Positions 1-8,917 of a stretch of DNA of 17,097 nucleotides are shown here, in pieces. The translations under genes were made by a program, and so were the position numbers. A model generated the notes under the pieces. The model did no database searches and was not told where the DNA came from. It was given only the letters and a program-made list of their open reading frames with translations. How positions within the stretch are numbered: position 1 is the first letter of the stretch; each line of letters begins with the position of its first letter. The DNA is from Clostridium_Z sp040797585 (GTDB taxonomy: Bacteria; Bacillota; Clostridia; Clostridiales; Clostridiaceae), in the NCBI RefSeq assembly GCF_040797585.1, contig NZ_JBFNEO010000038.1, positions 1 to 17,097 on the forward strand, written 5' to 3'.

Positions 1-2684
1 CTTTTACTCTTCTTAATAGAAGTAACTTTATTTTTTTCATCCTGATTTTCTACTATTATCTTTTTGGCAGTCTCTTTCTTTATATTTACCTTCTTAATAT
101 TTTTACTTATAGCTACCTTTTTCAACATAGGTTTTACATAGTCACTAATATCTATGTTGAATCTTCTTAATGCTATATCTATTAAGAAGATAATAAGAGA
201 TAATGCTATTAGTAAAAATGTAAGGTCTTTATAAGCTTTCTTTGCTTTTAACTCTCCTTTAAATACATCTTCTGGACTTTCTATAAAAGATGCTACTCCT
301 TCTTTATTAAAGAAATCTAATAAATTATTTTTATTATCTTTTATATTATATTCTGGAGAGTATTGCATAGCATAAGCAGAATTCTGAGCAGTAACCATTT
401 CTCCATCCTTTGTGGATTTAACATTTACCATGTAAACTCCACTATCCTTAAAATCAATGGACCCACTATATTTTCCTGGAGATATTGAATAAAGCTTAGT
501 ATCTACTTTTTCTCCATCTGGCCTTACTATGGTTGCTACGGTCTCTAATTCCTCAGTGTTATTTTTATCTTCAAAGTTTATATTTAGCTTATCCCCATCA
601 TTAGTAAAGGATATTATTGAATCATCCTCATTATAATTACTTATGGTGTAATTTATTATATTCTGCCAAAGCTTCAAGTTACCTTGCCAAGTAGTATAAT
701 TTTTTGACCACTTACCTGTTAGATCTGAATTCCATGCTACAGTTTTCCCAAGACCATACTGCCAAGCTGTAAGAATTGGGTCATCCTCATCACTTTTTAA
801 TATTCTTCTTGCTTTATCCTTCTCTGAAGCTCCCATATATCCAAGTAGATTTGGAAATCCTTCATTAAAACCTTTAATTATTGAATGATTAGAGGAAACT
901 ATAGGAGTAAACTCTCTATTATTTAAATATTTCTTTGTAGCCATCATGGTCTCTTTAGCAAAGATAGCTGGAATACTACTTGAGTCTGTTACTTCATAAA
1001 ATCTTCCATGGCACTCCTTAGCAATACTTTCAAGAAGATTTCTATCGGAGTCTAATCCTACTGCAACTGTGGATACTGTTATTTCATTTTCATTTATTTC
1101 CTTTAATACAGGTTCATAGCCACTACTTTCAGCTTGTCCATCTGTAAGTAAGATTATATGTTTTATCTTTGCGTCACTTTCTTTTATAGATCTATATCCC
1201 TCATTTAGAGCTGGTAATATACTAGTTCCTCCATCAGCCCTTATGCTTCCAATGTCTGCTTCAATATCCTCTGGGTTATCTACCACTGTTCTTTCTACTA
1301 CCCATTTATAAGAACCATCGAAGGTAAGAACTCCTATCTCGTCTTTTCCTTTTCTAAGAGATTTTAAGCTCCTTATAGCAGCTTCCTTTGCCATCTCCAT
1401 TTTATTTATCCCATCACTACCTGCTGTCATACTTCCTGACTTATCTATGACAAGCATAAGGCTCATCTTAGGGATTTCTTTCTTACCCTTCATTTCCATA
1501 TTTACTGGAAGTATTTTTTCAAGGGGAGTATCAAAATATCCTCCAAGGGCAAATGAATTATCTCCTCCTAAGGCTATATATCCTCCTCCAAAATCTCTTA
1601 CATAACTTTCTATATTGGTCATAAATCCATTATTTAAATTTTCAGCTGAAACATTACAGGTTATTATGGACTTATACACCATCATATCTTCAAGGGTTCT
1701 TGGTGCTAAGTGAGACCTTATAACTTTATACTCCATTTGAGATTTTTTAAGAACCTCAGAGATTCCAACGCTCTCCCCCTCTTTGTCCTCTATAACTAAT
1801 ACCTTTGGAGTATCTGTTACATTTACAAAGGCAACTGCTTCATTGTTTCTTCTTTCATTATCTTCCTCTGGATCTAATACAACCTTATAAGATTTAAATC
1901 CTCCACTTGTTGCCTTATCCTTAAATACAAATCTATTGTCCCCACTTTGAAGATCTACACTTTCTTCCCCTATTTTTTCTCTTCCATTATATAAATGTAA
2001 TTTTGACTTATTTGTAGTTGTACTATTTATATTTATAACTACATCAAACTCTTGTCCCATATTAAGTTTTTCTGGTATAGATAAACCTTCAACTGCTACT
2101 TCTTTTCCTAAATTCTTCTCAGATTTAACTACTTTAACCTCTATACCTTGTTCCTTTAAAGTATCTATGGTTCTTTGCCCAAGACCTTTATTTTCTTCCC
2201 CATCACTTAATATAACTAGCCTTTTTTTAGAATCATTAGGAAATAAGGATACTGCTGAATTTATGGCTCCTTCTATATTAGTGTAGCTCCCAAGAATATT
2301 TCCCTCTATTTTTTTAAAAGATGGCTCCTTAGATATAAAATTTTCTATTTGAGCATTTTCTCCAAAGGATATAACCCCAACGAAATCCTTACTTCCTTTA
2401 CTTTCTAAAGATTCTTCTACAAACTTTTCAATATCTAAACGGTTTGAATAAGTAGAATCTGATGAATCTAAAAGAAAAATTGTACTTACTTTATCTACAT
2501 CCCAATAAAGTTTAAATCCACTTAAGGAGAATATCAAAAGAATTATTATAATTGACCTTATAACTATCCCCTGAATTTTCTTATCTCTATCTAAGCTTTG
2601 GGAGAACATTGCACATATTATAACTAGAGCTATAAGAACTGGTATAGCTAAAAGTATATATGGATTTCCTATTTGTATCCCCAT
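1..2684 (-). CDS. Membrane protein with two vWA domains and a glutamine-amidotransferase-like domain (3' end outside window)
   Basis: At least 894 residues are encoded; no stop is reached before base 1. Two N-terminal membrane helices (about 7-27 and 36-56) lead into a first vWA domain with a complete-looking MIDAS: D73-x-S75-x-S77, T135 and D161 (LSDGEE). A class-I glutamine-amidotransferase-like segment follows (about 293-392, with FGGGYIALGGDNSFALGGYF and EKILPV), resembling PF07090. Next is a second vWA with DKSGSM (D414, S416, S418), T487 (GGTS) and D515 (LTDG). A further segment (about 560-670, GLGKTVAWNSDLTGKW), a beta-rich part, a membrane helix (about 821-837) and a basic Lys-rich tail complete it. 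The start ATG lies 8 bases or so after GGGAGAGG and overlaps the upstream vWA gene by 16 bases, which suggests translational coupling. I infer an extracytoplasmic scaffold or metal-dependent adhesion role, serviced by the MoxR ATPase of the same operon. No catalytic nucleophile elbow (GxCxG) is visible, so enzymatic amidotransferase activity is unlikely. Confidence 0.9.
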   Translation of the reverse strand, partial: MGIQIGNPYILLAIPVLIALVIICAMFSQSLDRDKKIQGIVIRSIIIILLIFSLSGFKLYWDVDKVSTIFLLDSSDSTYSNRLDIEKFVEESLESKGSKDFVGVISFGENAQIENFISKEPSFKKIEGNILGSYTNIEGAINSAVSLFPNDSKKRLVILSDGEENKGLGQRTIDTLKEQGIEVKVVKSEKNLGKEVAVEGLSIPEKLNMGQEFDVVININSTTTNKSKLHLYNGREKIGEESVDLQSGDNRFVFKDKATSGGFKSYKVVLDPEEDNERRNNEAVAFVNVTDTPKVLVIEDKEGESVGISEVLKKSQMEYKVIRSHLAPRTLEDMMVYKSIITCNVSAENLNNGFMTNIESYVRDFGGGYIALGGDNSFALGGYFDTPLEKILPVNMEMKGKKEIPKMSLMLVIDKSGSMTAGSDGINKMEMAKEAAIRSLKSLRKGKDEIGVLTFDGSYKWVVERTVVDNPEDIEADIGSIRADGGTSILPALNEGYRSIKESDAKIKHIILLTDGQAESSGYEPVLKEINENEITVSTVAVGLDSDRNLLESIAKECHGRFYEVTDSSSIPAIFAKETMMATKKYLNNREFTPIVSSNHSIIKGFNEGFPNLLGYMGASEKDKARRILKSDEDDPILTAWQYGLGKTVAWNSDLTGKWSKNYTTWQGNLKLWQNIINYTISNYNEDDSIISFTNDGDKLNINFEDKNNTEELETVATIVRPDGEKVDTKLYSISPGKYSGSIDFKDSGVYMVNVKSTKDGEMVTAQNSAYAMQYSPEYNIKDNKNNLLDFFNKEGVASFIESPEDVFKGELKAKKAYKDLTFLLIALSLIIFLIDIALRRFNIDISDYVKPMLKKVAISKNIKKVNIKKETAKKIIVENQDEKNKVTSIKKSK

Positions 2685-4480
2685 AGTTCCTCTCCCTTCG
2701 TGTATACAAACCATTCAAACATAAGTATTAATAATATGGCTATTATTAAATAACTCTGTATGCTTCTTGAAACTCTTATATCTATTTCATTATTTGTTAT
2801 ATTATTAGCTTCCTCTCCTTTAATTGAAATATTACTTTCTTCCCTAGGAAAGTTAACTACAAAATTATATCTTACATCCTCCTCATCTACTCTTTGTGTA
2901 ACTTCATATACTCCAACTTCTTCTCCTAGTATATAGAGACCCTTATTAATATCTAAATCTATAGTTTTAGAGGAAGGAGTTTTTACTTTCACCTCTTTTG
3001 CTCCACTATTAACATCTAGGCTTATCTTCTCTCCAGCATAAAAACTTCTTTTACTCATAAAGTTTCTATCCATCATATATGAGACTAAATTATTCATAAG
3101 TATAGGAAACTCTGGTTTTAAAGGTAAATCCGTATTATGCAAGTCAAACCCTAAAACCCCTATCTTTCTCCCATTCTCCATACCTACAAACCCTAATGTG
3201 TTATTGTCTGAGGTGAAAATACTCTCTCCCCAATGGGGCTTTTCTAAAGTATTATATTTAGACGCAATAAAAGAAGACTTACTCATAAATTTAGTTATAT
3301 TATGATTATCTGGCCTATACTCTTGTCCCTCATAAGATCCACTTAGCTTAAAAAGTTTTGTATCATCATCTGGATCTATGAATAGAGCATTTATATCATC
3401 ATTAATAGTTCCAGGAACCTGTCCATCAAAAATATATAAATCATATCCTTTTGGTATATCATCTATATCCTTTCCCTTGTAAACCTCTATATCCTTAAGT
3501 CCACTTAATGCCTTCTCTAGGAATACATTCTTATCTGTAAAAAGCATAACCTTAGAGGCAGTCTTACTTTTAAACACAGAATATACTCTATTATCCTCAT
3601 CTAATGAATCCTTCTTACTTATTTCAGCCCATAAAGTATTATAATTATCCTTGAAGTCATCAAAATATATATTTTTAGTTTCTCCCTTTTTAACATCTAT
3701 GGTTTTTACATCTATAAGCTTTTCATCTCCATAAAGACTTACATCTGTTGTTTCATCCTCTGCTCCATAGTTTATTATCCTAGCCATAACCTTTATAGCT
3801 TCTCCCTTTTGAGAGTTTGATATAAAATCTAAAGCTAGATTATCAGATGATTTTGATGGATTAATCACTCTTCCTTTTAAGTCTTTAAAATCTATATTCT
3901 CATCACTTATGGCTACTATATTATAAGTTTTCATCTCATTACTTAAGGATTTTAAAAGAGAATATGAATTTCCAATATCTCCTTTTTCATTACTAGGTTC
4001 TAATGCCTTTATTTTTGCTAATACCTCTCCCTTATCTCTTGATGCTGATATTTCTACCTTATTACTTCCTCCGCTAGATATAAGGGTTATAGCTGTGGTC
4101 TTAGATAAGTCTTTTACTATGTCAGAGGCATGGTCCTTTCCTAAGTCAAATCTAGACTTTCCATTACTATCTACTGCCTTCATACTTCCTGAAGTATCTA
4201 TAATTAATATTAAATCCTCTTCCCCTCTTCCTTTCATAGACATATAGGGATTTGCTATAGATAATATTAAAAGTAATATTAGAAGGAACTGTATAAAAAA
4301 CAGTATATTTTTTCTTAATTTATCAAAGGGTCTTCTTGCTTCATTATTTCTTATAACTTCCTTCCATAGATAAAGACTTGGAACCTCTTCCTCTTTAACC
4401 TTTTGTTTTAAAATATACATTAATATAAATAGGGGTATGGATAATAAGAACCATAGGCCTTTTGTATCAGCTAACGTCAT
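2669..4480 (-). CDS. BatA-type membrane protein with vWA domain
   Basis: 603 residues. The N-terminus looks like the BatA family (PF07584): a membrane helix at about 8-24, a cytoplasmic loop with the VPSLYLWKEV and RRPFDKLRKN stretches, and a second helix at about 59-76 ending in ANPY. A vWA domain begins right after it, with the MIDAS motif D95-T-S97-G-S99-M. The later MIDAS positions are weaker (GDIGNSY and ISDEN instead of a clear T and TDG). Beyond it lie a beta-rich domain, a short flavodoxin/amidotransferase-like segment (around ASKVMLFTDKNVF) and a single C-terminal helix (about 573-592) followed by a short cytoplasmic tail. No cysteine is present. The start ATG overlaps the stop of the DUF58 gene as ATGA, and a strong AAGGAGGGG lies upstream. 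Inference: a membrane-anchored partner of the DUF58/MoxR pair. Family assignment is firm; function is unknown. Confidence 0.88.
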   Translation of the reverse strand: MTLADTKGLWFLLSIPLFILMYILKQKVKEEEVPSLYLWKEVIRNNEARRPFDKLRKNILFFIQFLLILLLILSIANPYMSMKGRGEEDLILIIDTSGSMKAVDSNGKSRFDLGKDHASDIVKDLSKTTAITLISSGGSNKVEISASRDKGEVLAKIKALEPSNEKGDIGNSYSLLKSLSNEMKTYNIVAISDENIDFKDLKGRVINPSKSSDNLALDFISNSQKGEAIKVMARIINYGAEDETTDVSLYGDEKLIDVKTIDVKKGETKNIYFDDFKDNYNTLWAEISKKDSLDEDNRVYSVFKSKTASKVMLFTDKNVFLEKALSGLKDIEVYKGKDIDDIPKGYDLYIFDGQVPGTINDDINALFIDPDDDTKLFKLSGSYEGQEYRPDNHNITKFMSKSSFIASKYNTLEKPHWGESIFTSDNNTLGFVGMENGRKIGVLGFDLHNTDLPLKPEFPILMNNLVSYMMDRNFMSKRSFYAGEKISLDVNSGAKEVKVKTPSSKTIDLDINKGLYILGEEVGVYEVTQRVDEEDVRYNFVVNFPREESNISIKGEEANNITNNEIDIRVSRSIQSYLIIAILLILMFEWFVYTKGEELWGYK

Positions 4481-5349
4481 ATTATCCCCTCCTTAGTAAA
4501 ATTCTCAAAGATTACTTTATCTAAAGAATCCTCTGAATTTATTTGAATATAATTTCCTCCTGATTTCTTCACCTTATCTTTAATATGAGAAATAAAAGAA
4601 TTAAGCCTCTTATTATATGCTTTTATAACCCTTCCATTAAGGCTTACTATTACCTTCTCCCCTGTCTCACTATCCTTTAAAGTAAGTTCTCCATTAAGTT
4701 TTGGTCTTAACTCTTCCTCATGGAGAACATGCAAAAATAAGATTTTCTGCTTTCTGTACATAAGATAATTTATAGCTTCATCTAAATTATCCTTTAGAAA
4801 TCCATCAGTTATAATTATGGATATTCCTTTACTACTTATGTTTTTTCTTTTTAATGAGTAAGCGAGTTCACTCTCTCCCTTAAATTCCGTTTCTTTTAAA
4901 AAGTCTATAAGGCTATTAAACATCCCTTTTCCCATATACTTAGGAGATGCTATTATCTCCTTATTTACCATTTTATTTACACATACTCTATCTAGATTAT
5001 TTAAAGCTATATAGGAAAACACAGCACTAAGCCTTAGTGCCATTATTCCCTTAGACTCCTCCTTAAACCCCATAGACTTACTACAGTCTAAAAATATATT
5101 TACAAAAGCCTCCCTTTCCTCCATAAAAAGCTTTATAAAAAGCTTCTCAAATCTTCCGTAGGCTCTCCAATCTATTCTTCTAAAATCATCTCCATGAACA
5201 TATTCTCTAAAATCTGAAAACTCTACAGAACTTCCTTTACTTTTAGACTTACGCCCCCCAAGTGCACCATCATTCATAATCAAGGAGGAATGAAGGGCTA
5301 TCCCTTCAAGTTTCTTAAAAAAATCACCATCAAATATTTTCTCATTCAT
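4477..5349 (-). CDS. DUF58 family (vWA-like) protein, MoxR partner
   Basis: 290 residues with no membrane helix, so cytosolic. The family signature EFSDFREYVHGDDFRRIDW is at 43-61, followed by the R-x-E-K-L-F-I-K-L-F-MEERE strand. A vWA-like MIDAS is formed by D88-C-S90-K-S92-M, with TDG at 181-183. This is the PF01882 (DUF58) pattern, which nearly always sits beside a MoxR ATPase. Here it starts four bases after the moxR stop; its modest ribosome site (GGAG about 9 bases upstream) lies inside the moxR 3' end. It then overlaps the BatA-type gene by four bases. From the family's usual context I infer that it binds the MoxR ATPase and links it to the membrane vWA proteins. B. subtilis YeaD-like proteins are comparable but carry N-terminal helices that this one lacks. 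Confidence 0.9.
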   Translation of the reverse strand: MNEKIFDGDFFKKLEGIALHSSLIMNDGALGGRKSKSKGSSVEFSDFREYVHGDDFRRIDWRAYGRFEKLFIKLFMEEREAFVNIFLDCSKSMGFKEESKGIMALRLSAVFSYIALNNLDRVCVNKMVNKEIIASPKYMGKGMFNSLIDFLKETEFKGESELAYSLKRKNISSKGISIIITDGFLKDNLDEAINYLMYRKQKILFLHVLHEEELRPKLNGELTLKDSETGEKVIVSLNGRVIKAYNKRLNSFISHIKDKVKKSGGNYIQINSEDSLDKVIFENFTKEGII

Positions 5350-5353
5350 AACT

Positions 5354-6337
5354 CTACTCCATTTGGCTTTTCAGAATTTCCTCAATTATATCTTCAGTCT
5401 TAATCCCATCTGCTAAGGCATCATAATTTAAGAAAAATCTATGTCTCAGTGCAGGATATGCAACATATTTAATATCATCAAAAGCTACATTATATCTTCC
5501 CTCCAGGGCTGCCTTAACTTTAGATGTAGCTATTATAGCTTGGGCCGCTCTTGGACTTGCTCCATATCTTATATATTTTTTACTTATTTCTGGTGCATTT
5601 TCATACTCATTATGAGTAGCTAGCACTACCTTTAATGCATATTCTTCCACTGCCTCTGACATTGGTATCTTCTTTAATATTTCTCTTATTTTTAATATTT
5701 CATCTCCACTTAAGACCTTTTCTATATCTTCTCCCTTAGAGTTAACTGTTATATTCATTATCTCCTTTAACTCTGAAAGGTTCGGAAAAGGTACATATAG
5801 CTTAAACAAGAATCTATCTAGCTGTGCTTCTGGAAGAGGATAAGTCCCATCCATTTCAATAGGGTTTTGAGTGGCTAATACCATAAAAGGTTCCTTAAGA
5901 TTATAAGTGTTATTCCCTGCTGTTACTGTATGCTCTTGCATAGCCTCAAGAAGAGCAGACTGAGTTTTAGGAGTAGCTCTATTTATCTCGTCTGCTAGCA
6001 CTAAATTTGAAAATATAGGTCCCCCTTCAAACTGAAACTTACTATTTCCCTTCTCATCCTTTACTATGATATTTGTACCAACTACATCTGCCGGCATTAA
6101 ATCTGGTGTAAATTGTATTCTTGAAAAGTCTAAATCCATTACCTTAGATAGAGTCTTTACTAACTGAGTCTTCCCAAGACCTGGAGATCCTTCTAATAAG
6201 ATATTACCCCCTGTAAATATTCCTATTAGCACCTGCTCTACTATATCCTTTTGCCCTATTATTGCCTTTCCTACTTCTTTCTTTACCTTATCTATCTTAT
6301 CTAAAACTTCCTTTATATTTTTTTCTTCAATATTCAT
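5354..6337 (-). CDS. MoxR family AAA+ ATPase
   Basis: 327 residues, typical for MoxR. Visible motifs are Walker A GSPGLGKT (50-57), Walker B LVLADE (112-117) followed by INRATPKTQSALLEAMQE, sensor 1 ATQNP (155-159), the arginine-finger region LDRF (R175) and sensor 2 GASPRA (R263) in the C-terminal lid domain. These are all the elements needed for ATP hydrolysis and ring assembly. MoxR proteins act as chaperones that insert cofactors into, or remodel, vWA-domain complexes. Here three vWA or DUF58 genes follow immediately, which fits. The ribosome site is AGGGGG eight bases before ATG. The gene begins 18 bases after the stop of the coiled-coil membrane protein gene, so it is surely co-transcribed with it. 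The actual client is not known. Confidence 0.95.
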   Translation of the reverse strand: MNIEEKNIKEVLDKIDKVKKEVGKAIIGQKDIVEQVLIGIFTGGNILLEGSPGLGKTQLVKTLSKVMDLDFSRIQFTPDLMPADVVGTNIIVKDEKGNSKFQFEGGPIFSNLVLADEINRATPKTQSALLEAMQEHTVTAGNNTYNLKEPFMVLATQNPIEMDGTYPLPEAQLDRFLFKLYVPFPNLSELKEIMNITVNSKGEDIEKVLSGDEILKIREILKKIPMSEAVEEYALKVVLATHNEYENAPEISKKYIRYGASPRAAQAIIATSKVKAALEGRYNVAFDDIKYVAYPALRHRFFLNYDALADGIKTEDIIEEILKSQME

Positions 6338-6355
6338 ATTTATGTCCCCCTAATT

Positions 6356-7861
6356 TTAATCTTCTAGAGAAGAAAAATAAGATTTTATGAGATCTTTCAT
6401 TCCCTCCGGTATATCAAAATCTTCTATATCCTCCATAGCCTTTTCACTATATTCCCCAATAACTTCATTATAAGGGATCATTTCTCCTAGAGACCCTACC
6501 CCTCGTTTATCTGATAAGGAACTTTGACCTTTTCCTTTATTATTTATTTTTCCATTTAAAATTTCTTTTTCTCCCTCTCCGCCTATCCTACTGGGCTTAA
6601 ATACCTTCTCATATTCACCTTCTGACCCCTGACCTGGTGATTTATTGGATATGCCTGATCCATATTCTGAGATGCCTTCACTTCCATTACCACTACCAGA
6701 TCCTGCTCCACTACCAGTTCCTGATCCTTTTCCTGATCCACTACCAGCTCCTGATCCTTTTCCTGCTCCACTGCCTGATCCCTTTGATGATCCTAATCCT
6801 GCTTTATTTCCTAAACCATTACCTATAGCTGCAGCCATTCTTTCATTTCCATCATCCTCTAAAGCGCTTTCTAAAGAGGCAAGACTTTTAGTTAACTCCC
6901 CATCATCTCCCTCAGATAAACTTTTAGATAAGGAATCTAAAGCCTTTGCTAAGCTCTCATTATCAACATTTTCTCCTTCTCTTAAGTCCTTAGAGATCTT
7001 TTCTTTCTCTTCCTTTGAAAGTTTTTCTAAATCACTCTTTAATTTATCAAGAGCCTCTTTCATCTCTTCCTTATTATTATTTTTAATAGCACTAGCTAAA
7101 TCCTTTGTTGAATTATTCTTATTAAACTTATCATATAGAGCATTAAGTTTTTTCTCTGAATCCTTTTCTAATTTTTTTAAGGATTTTTCTACTGCCTTTG
7201 CTATATCTTTTTCATTCTCCGCTTCCTTTATATCCTTCTTAAGATCTGATAACTGAGCCATTAGCTTTTCTCTTTCTATCTTTGAAAGCTTCTTATCCTC
7301 TTTTATCTCTTTCTCTAACTTTTCTACTTTTTTTATCTCTTCTTTTTTATCCTTATTCAAAGCATGTATCTCTTCTGCTATCCTTTCCTTAGAATTAGGG
7401 ATAATATAAGAAAATCCTAAAATAAAAAATAGTGATATTGCAATATATACATACCTTTTATTAGGTTTTAGAGAAATACCTTTTTTATACTGAATATTTC
7501 TAAGTCTATCTAAGGTATCTTCCACTAATAATGAGCTATATGGATTACTTGAATCCACCTCAATAGAGGATATTACTCTCTCTTTAAGTCCTAATGAATC
7601 AATAACCAGTGCTACCTTATTATCTCTTGGAATCTTATATAAAGAATATATAAATGCACCCATTATTGATACCCCTAATATATATAGTCCATAACTAAAA
7701 GGTCTATATATAGGCATAACCCTGGCTATTAAAGAGATTATAAGTGTTAGTAATAAAGTTACTATCAATGCCCTAATAAGATTCTCTATAAAAATTTTAA
7801 GAAATATTCTCTTTTTTGCTCTTTTTAAAATAAGTTTTATTGCTAATAACTTACTCTCCAA
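6356..7861 (-). CDS. Membrane coiled-coil protein with Gly/Ser-rich linker, upstream of moxR
   Basis: I place the start at TTG 7861 (501 residues), not the GTG two codons upstream. The only good ribosome site, GGAGG, ends one base before that GTG but seven bases before the TTG. The N-terminus is basic and is followed by membrane helices at about 29-50, 56-75 and 137-154. A long Lys/Glu-rich coiled coil (about 163-338) follows, then a low-complexity linker (about 356-395) with a roughly ten-residue period based on G-K-G-S-G-A-G-S-G-S. The C-terminal end has a short conserved-looking block, IPEGMKDLIKSYFSSLED, reminiscent of the tail of DUF4175-like proteins that sit next to MoxR genes. I infer a membrane-anchored, mostly cytoplasmic adaptor whose C-terminal block may contact the MoxR or DUF58 protein. 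No enzymatic motif is visible. Confidence 0.82.
   Translation of the reverse strand: MESKLLAIKLILKRAKKRIFLKIFIENLIRALIVTLLLTLIISLIARVMPIYRPFSYGLYILGVSIMGAFIYSLYKIPRDNKVALVIDSLGLKERVISSIEVDSSNPYSSLLVEDTLDRLRNIQYKKGISLKPNKRYVYIAISLFFILGFSYIIPNSKERIAEEIHALNKDKKEEIKKVEKLEKEIKEDKKLSKIEREKLMAQLSDLKKDIKEAENEKDIAKAVEKSLKKLEKDSEKKLNALYDKFNKNNSTKDLASAIKNNNKEEMKEALDKLKSDLEKLSKEEKEKISKDLREGENVDNESLAKALDSLSKSLSEGDDGELTKSLASLESALEDDGNERMAAAIGNGLGNKAGLGSSKGSGSGAGKGSGAGSGSGKGSGTGSGAGSGSGNGSEGISEYGSGISNKSPGQGSEGEYEKVFKPSRIGGEGEKEILNGKINNKGKGQSSLSDKRGVGSLGEMIPYNEVIGEYSEKAMEDIEDFDIPEGMKDLIKSYFSSLED
6677..6796 (-). repeat. Degenerate 30-base tandem repeat encoding Gly/Ser linker
   Basis: Within the coiled-coil membrane gene, about three imperfect copies of a 30-base unit encode ten residues each: GKGSGAGSGS, GKGSGTGSGA, then a diverged GSGSGNGSEG. 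They are flanked by shorter GSG runs. The unit length keeps the reading frame, so copy number could vary without breaking the gene. The antisense strand reads as a proline-rich frame, which is an artefact. Confidence 0.7.
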
Positions 7862-8042
7862 CTTCACTCCTCCACATAATACACTTTAAAAGAATAGCTA
7901 GTGAATATCATTTTTTATTTATGAGTATCTGATAATTAAATCATAGTTTTAGTGATGTCACCATTAATAATCTATGTATTTATATCTCACCCAATATACT
8001 TATCTCTCTTCACTAACTACTTCTCTAATATGCTAATTTATT
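7862..8042. other. 181-base gap inside the operon
   Basis: This is the only large gap in the minus-strand cluster. No open frame of note is present. It holds an imperfect hairpin on the minus strand with CATAG/CTATG ends (7942-7976) around GTGACATCAC. No U-tailed terminator is visible after the permease gene, so read-through from the ABC genes seems possible. A candidate promoter is given separately. Confidence 0.5.
7935..7961 (-). promoter_or_regulatory. Candidate internal promoter for the MoxR/vWA half
   Basis: On the minus strand, GTGACA (7956-7961) and an extended -10, TGA-TTTAAT (hexamer at 7935-7940, TG element just upstream), are separated by only 15 bases. The -10 matches 5 of 6 and the TG element could compensate for the short spacer. 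The site is about 75 bases before the TTG start. It is weak evidence in AT-rich DNA. Confidence 0.3.
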
Positions 8043-8915
8043 TTATTTTTTCTTTAACTTCTTCTTTATAACTTTTCTATTTCTAGGGTTTATTTTATAT
8101 GAACTTAATCCTATTAAAGTTGCTGATATTCCTATATTTATCATCATGTTTATATGCCAAAGCTGTAACCCCCCACTACTCACTTCAAGACCAGGCATAA
8201 TTCTTCTAAAGCTCTCTCCTAGTTGATCATACATTAAAGATATAAAAGCTATTCCTGGGTTCAAATAATGGATCCAAAAAGTTCCGTTATATTGCTGATT
8301 ATTCATCATATATTCTGGCATAACATATATCCTTATATAGAAAAAAGCTATAAAAAATATTACTACATAAAAGAATATTATGGTTACATAAGACATTACA
8401 TTGGAAACTGTTGTCTTTTTAAATATAGTAGAAAAGAATACTCCCATACTTCCAAGAGTAATGGTTATTACTAAATAGAATAAAAATAACTTCATAATAT
8501 CTAAAAATCCGATTCCTCCAAATACAAATACTAAAGATAATATAGGTATTGAAGAAACAATGAGAAGTATTACTTGGCTTAAGGAAGCGCTGAGCTTCCC
8601 TAAGATTATAGAGCTATATCTCATATCTGTACTTAGTAATATATCTAAAGTCTGTTTTTCTCTCTCCCCCGATATAGCTCCTGCCGTTAATGTGGGTGCT
8701 ATAAGGGTAATAAGCCCAAATTGTATCCCCGATATAACTGCATATATCATAAATAAACTTTTAGCGCTACTATCACCGCCAGCTGCCTTAAGAACAAGAT
8801 AAGCTACTGCCATTAAAACTAAATTGTATATAAATATGGTTACTGGAGTCCTCCATCCTCTCATTCTCACCTTAGTTTCTTTAAGTAAAACTGGATTTAT
8901 ATTTAAACTCTTCAT
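8043..8915 (-). CDS. ABC-2 type transporter permease
   Basis: 290 residues with about six membrane helices (approximately 25-44, 56-80, 111-132, 140-160, 174-196 and 255-273). The cytoplasmic loop after the second helix carries SGEREKQTLDILLSTDM (82-98), the coupling motif seen in ABC-2 permeases of the ABC-2 (PF12679-like) group. The protein ends with a strongly basic tail. The ribosome site AAGGAGG is built into the last codons (Lys-Glu-Ala) of the ATPase gene, whose stop is two bases before this ATG, so the two are translationally coupled. Together they should form one exporter with two copies of each subunit. The substrate is unknown; neighbours suggest a cell-surface or envelope role. 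Confidence 0.93.
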   Translation of the reverse strand: MKSLNINPVLLKETKVRMRGWRTPVTIFIYNLVLMAVAYLVLKAAGGDSSAKSLFMIYAVISGIQFGLITLIAPTLTAGAISGEREKQTLDILLSTDMRYSSIILGKLSASLSQVILLIVSSIPILSLVFVFGGIGFLDIMKLFLFYLVITITLGSMGVFFSTIFKKTTVSNVMSYVTIIFFYVVIFFIAFFYIRIYVMPEYMMNNQQYNGTFWIHYLNPGIAFISLMYDQLGESFRRIMPGLEVSSGGLQLWHINMMINIGISATLIGLSSYKINPRNRKVIKKKLKKK

Positions 8916-8917
8916 AA

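Noticed and set aside
6645..7256. 203-residue plus-strand open frame rich in proline
   Set aside because: It is antisense to the Gly/Ser-rich linker and coiled coil, has no ribosome site, and its proline runs are the complement of Gly/Ser codons.
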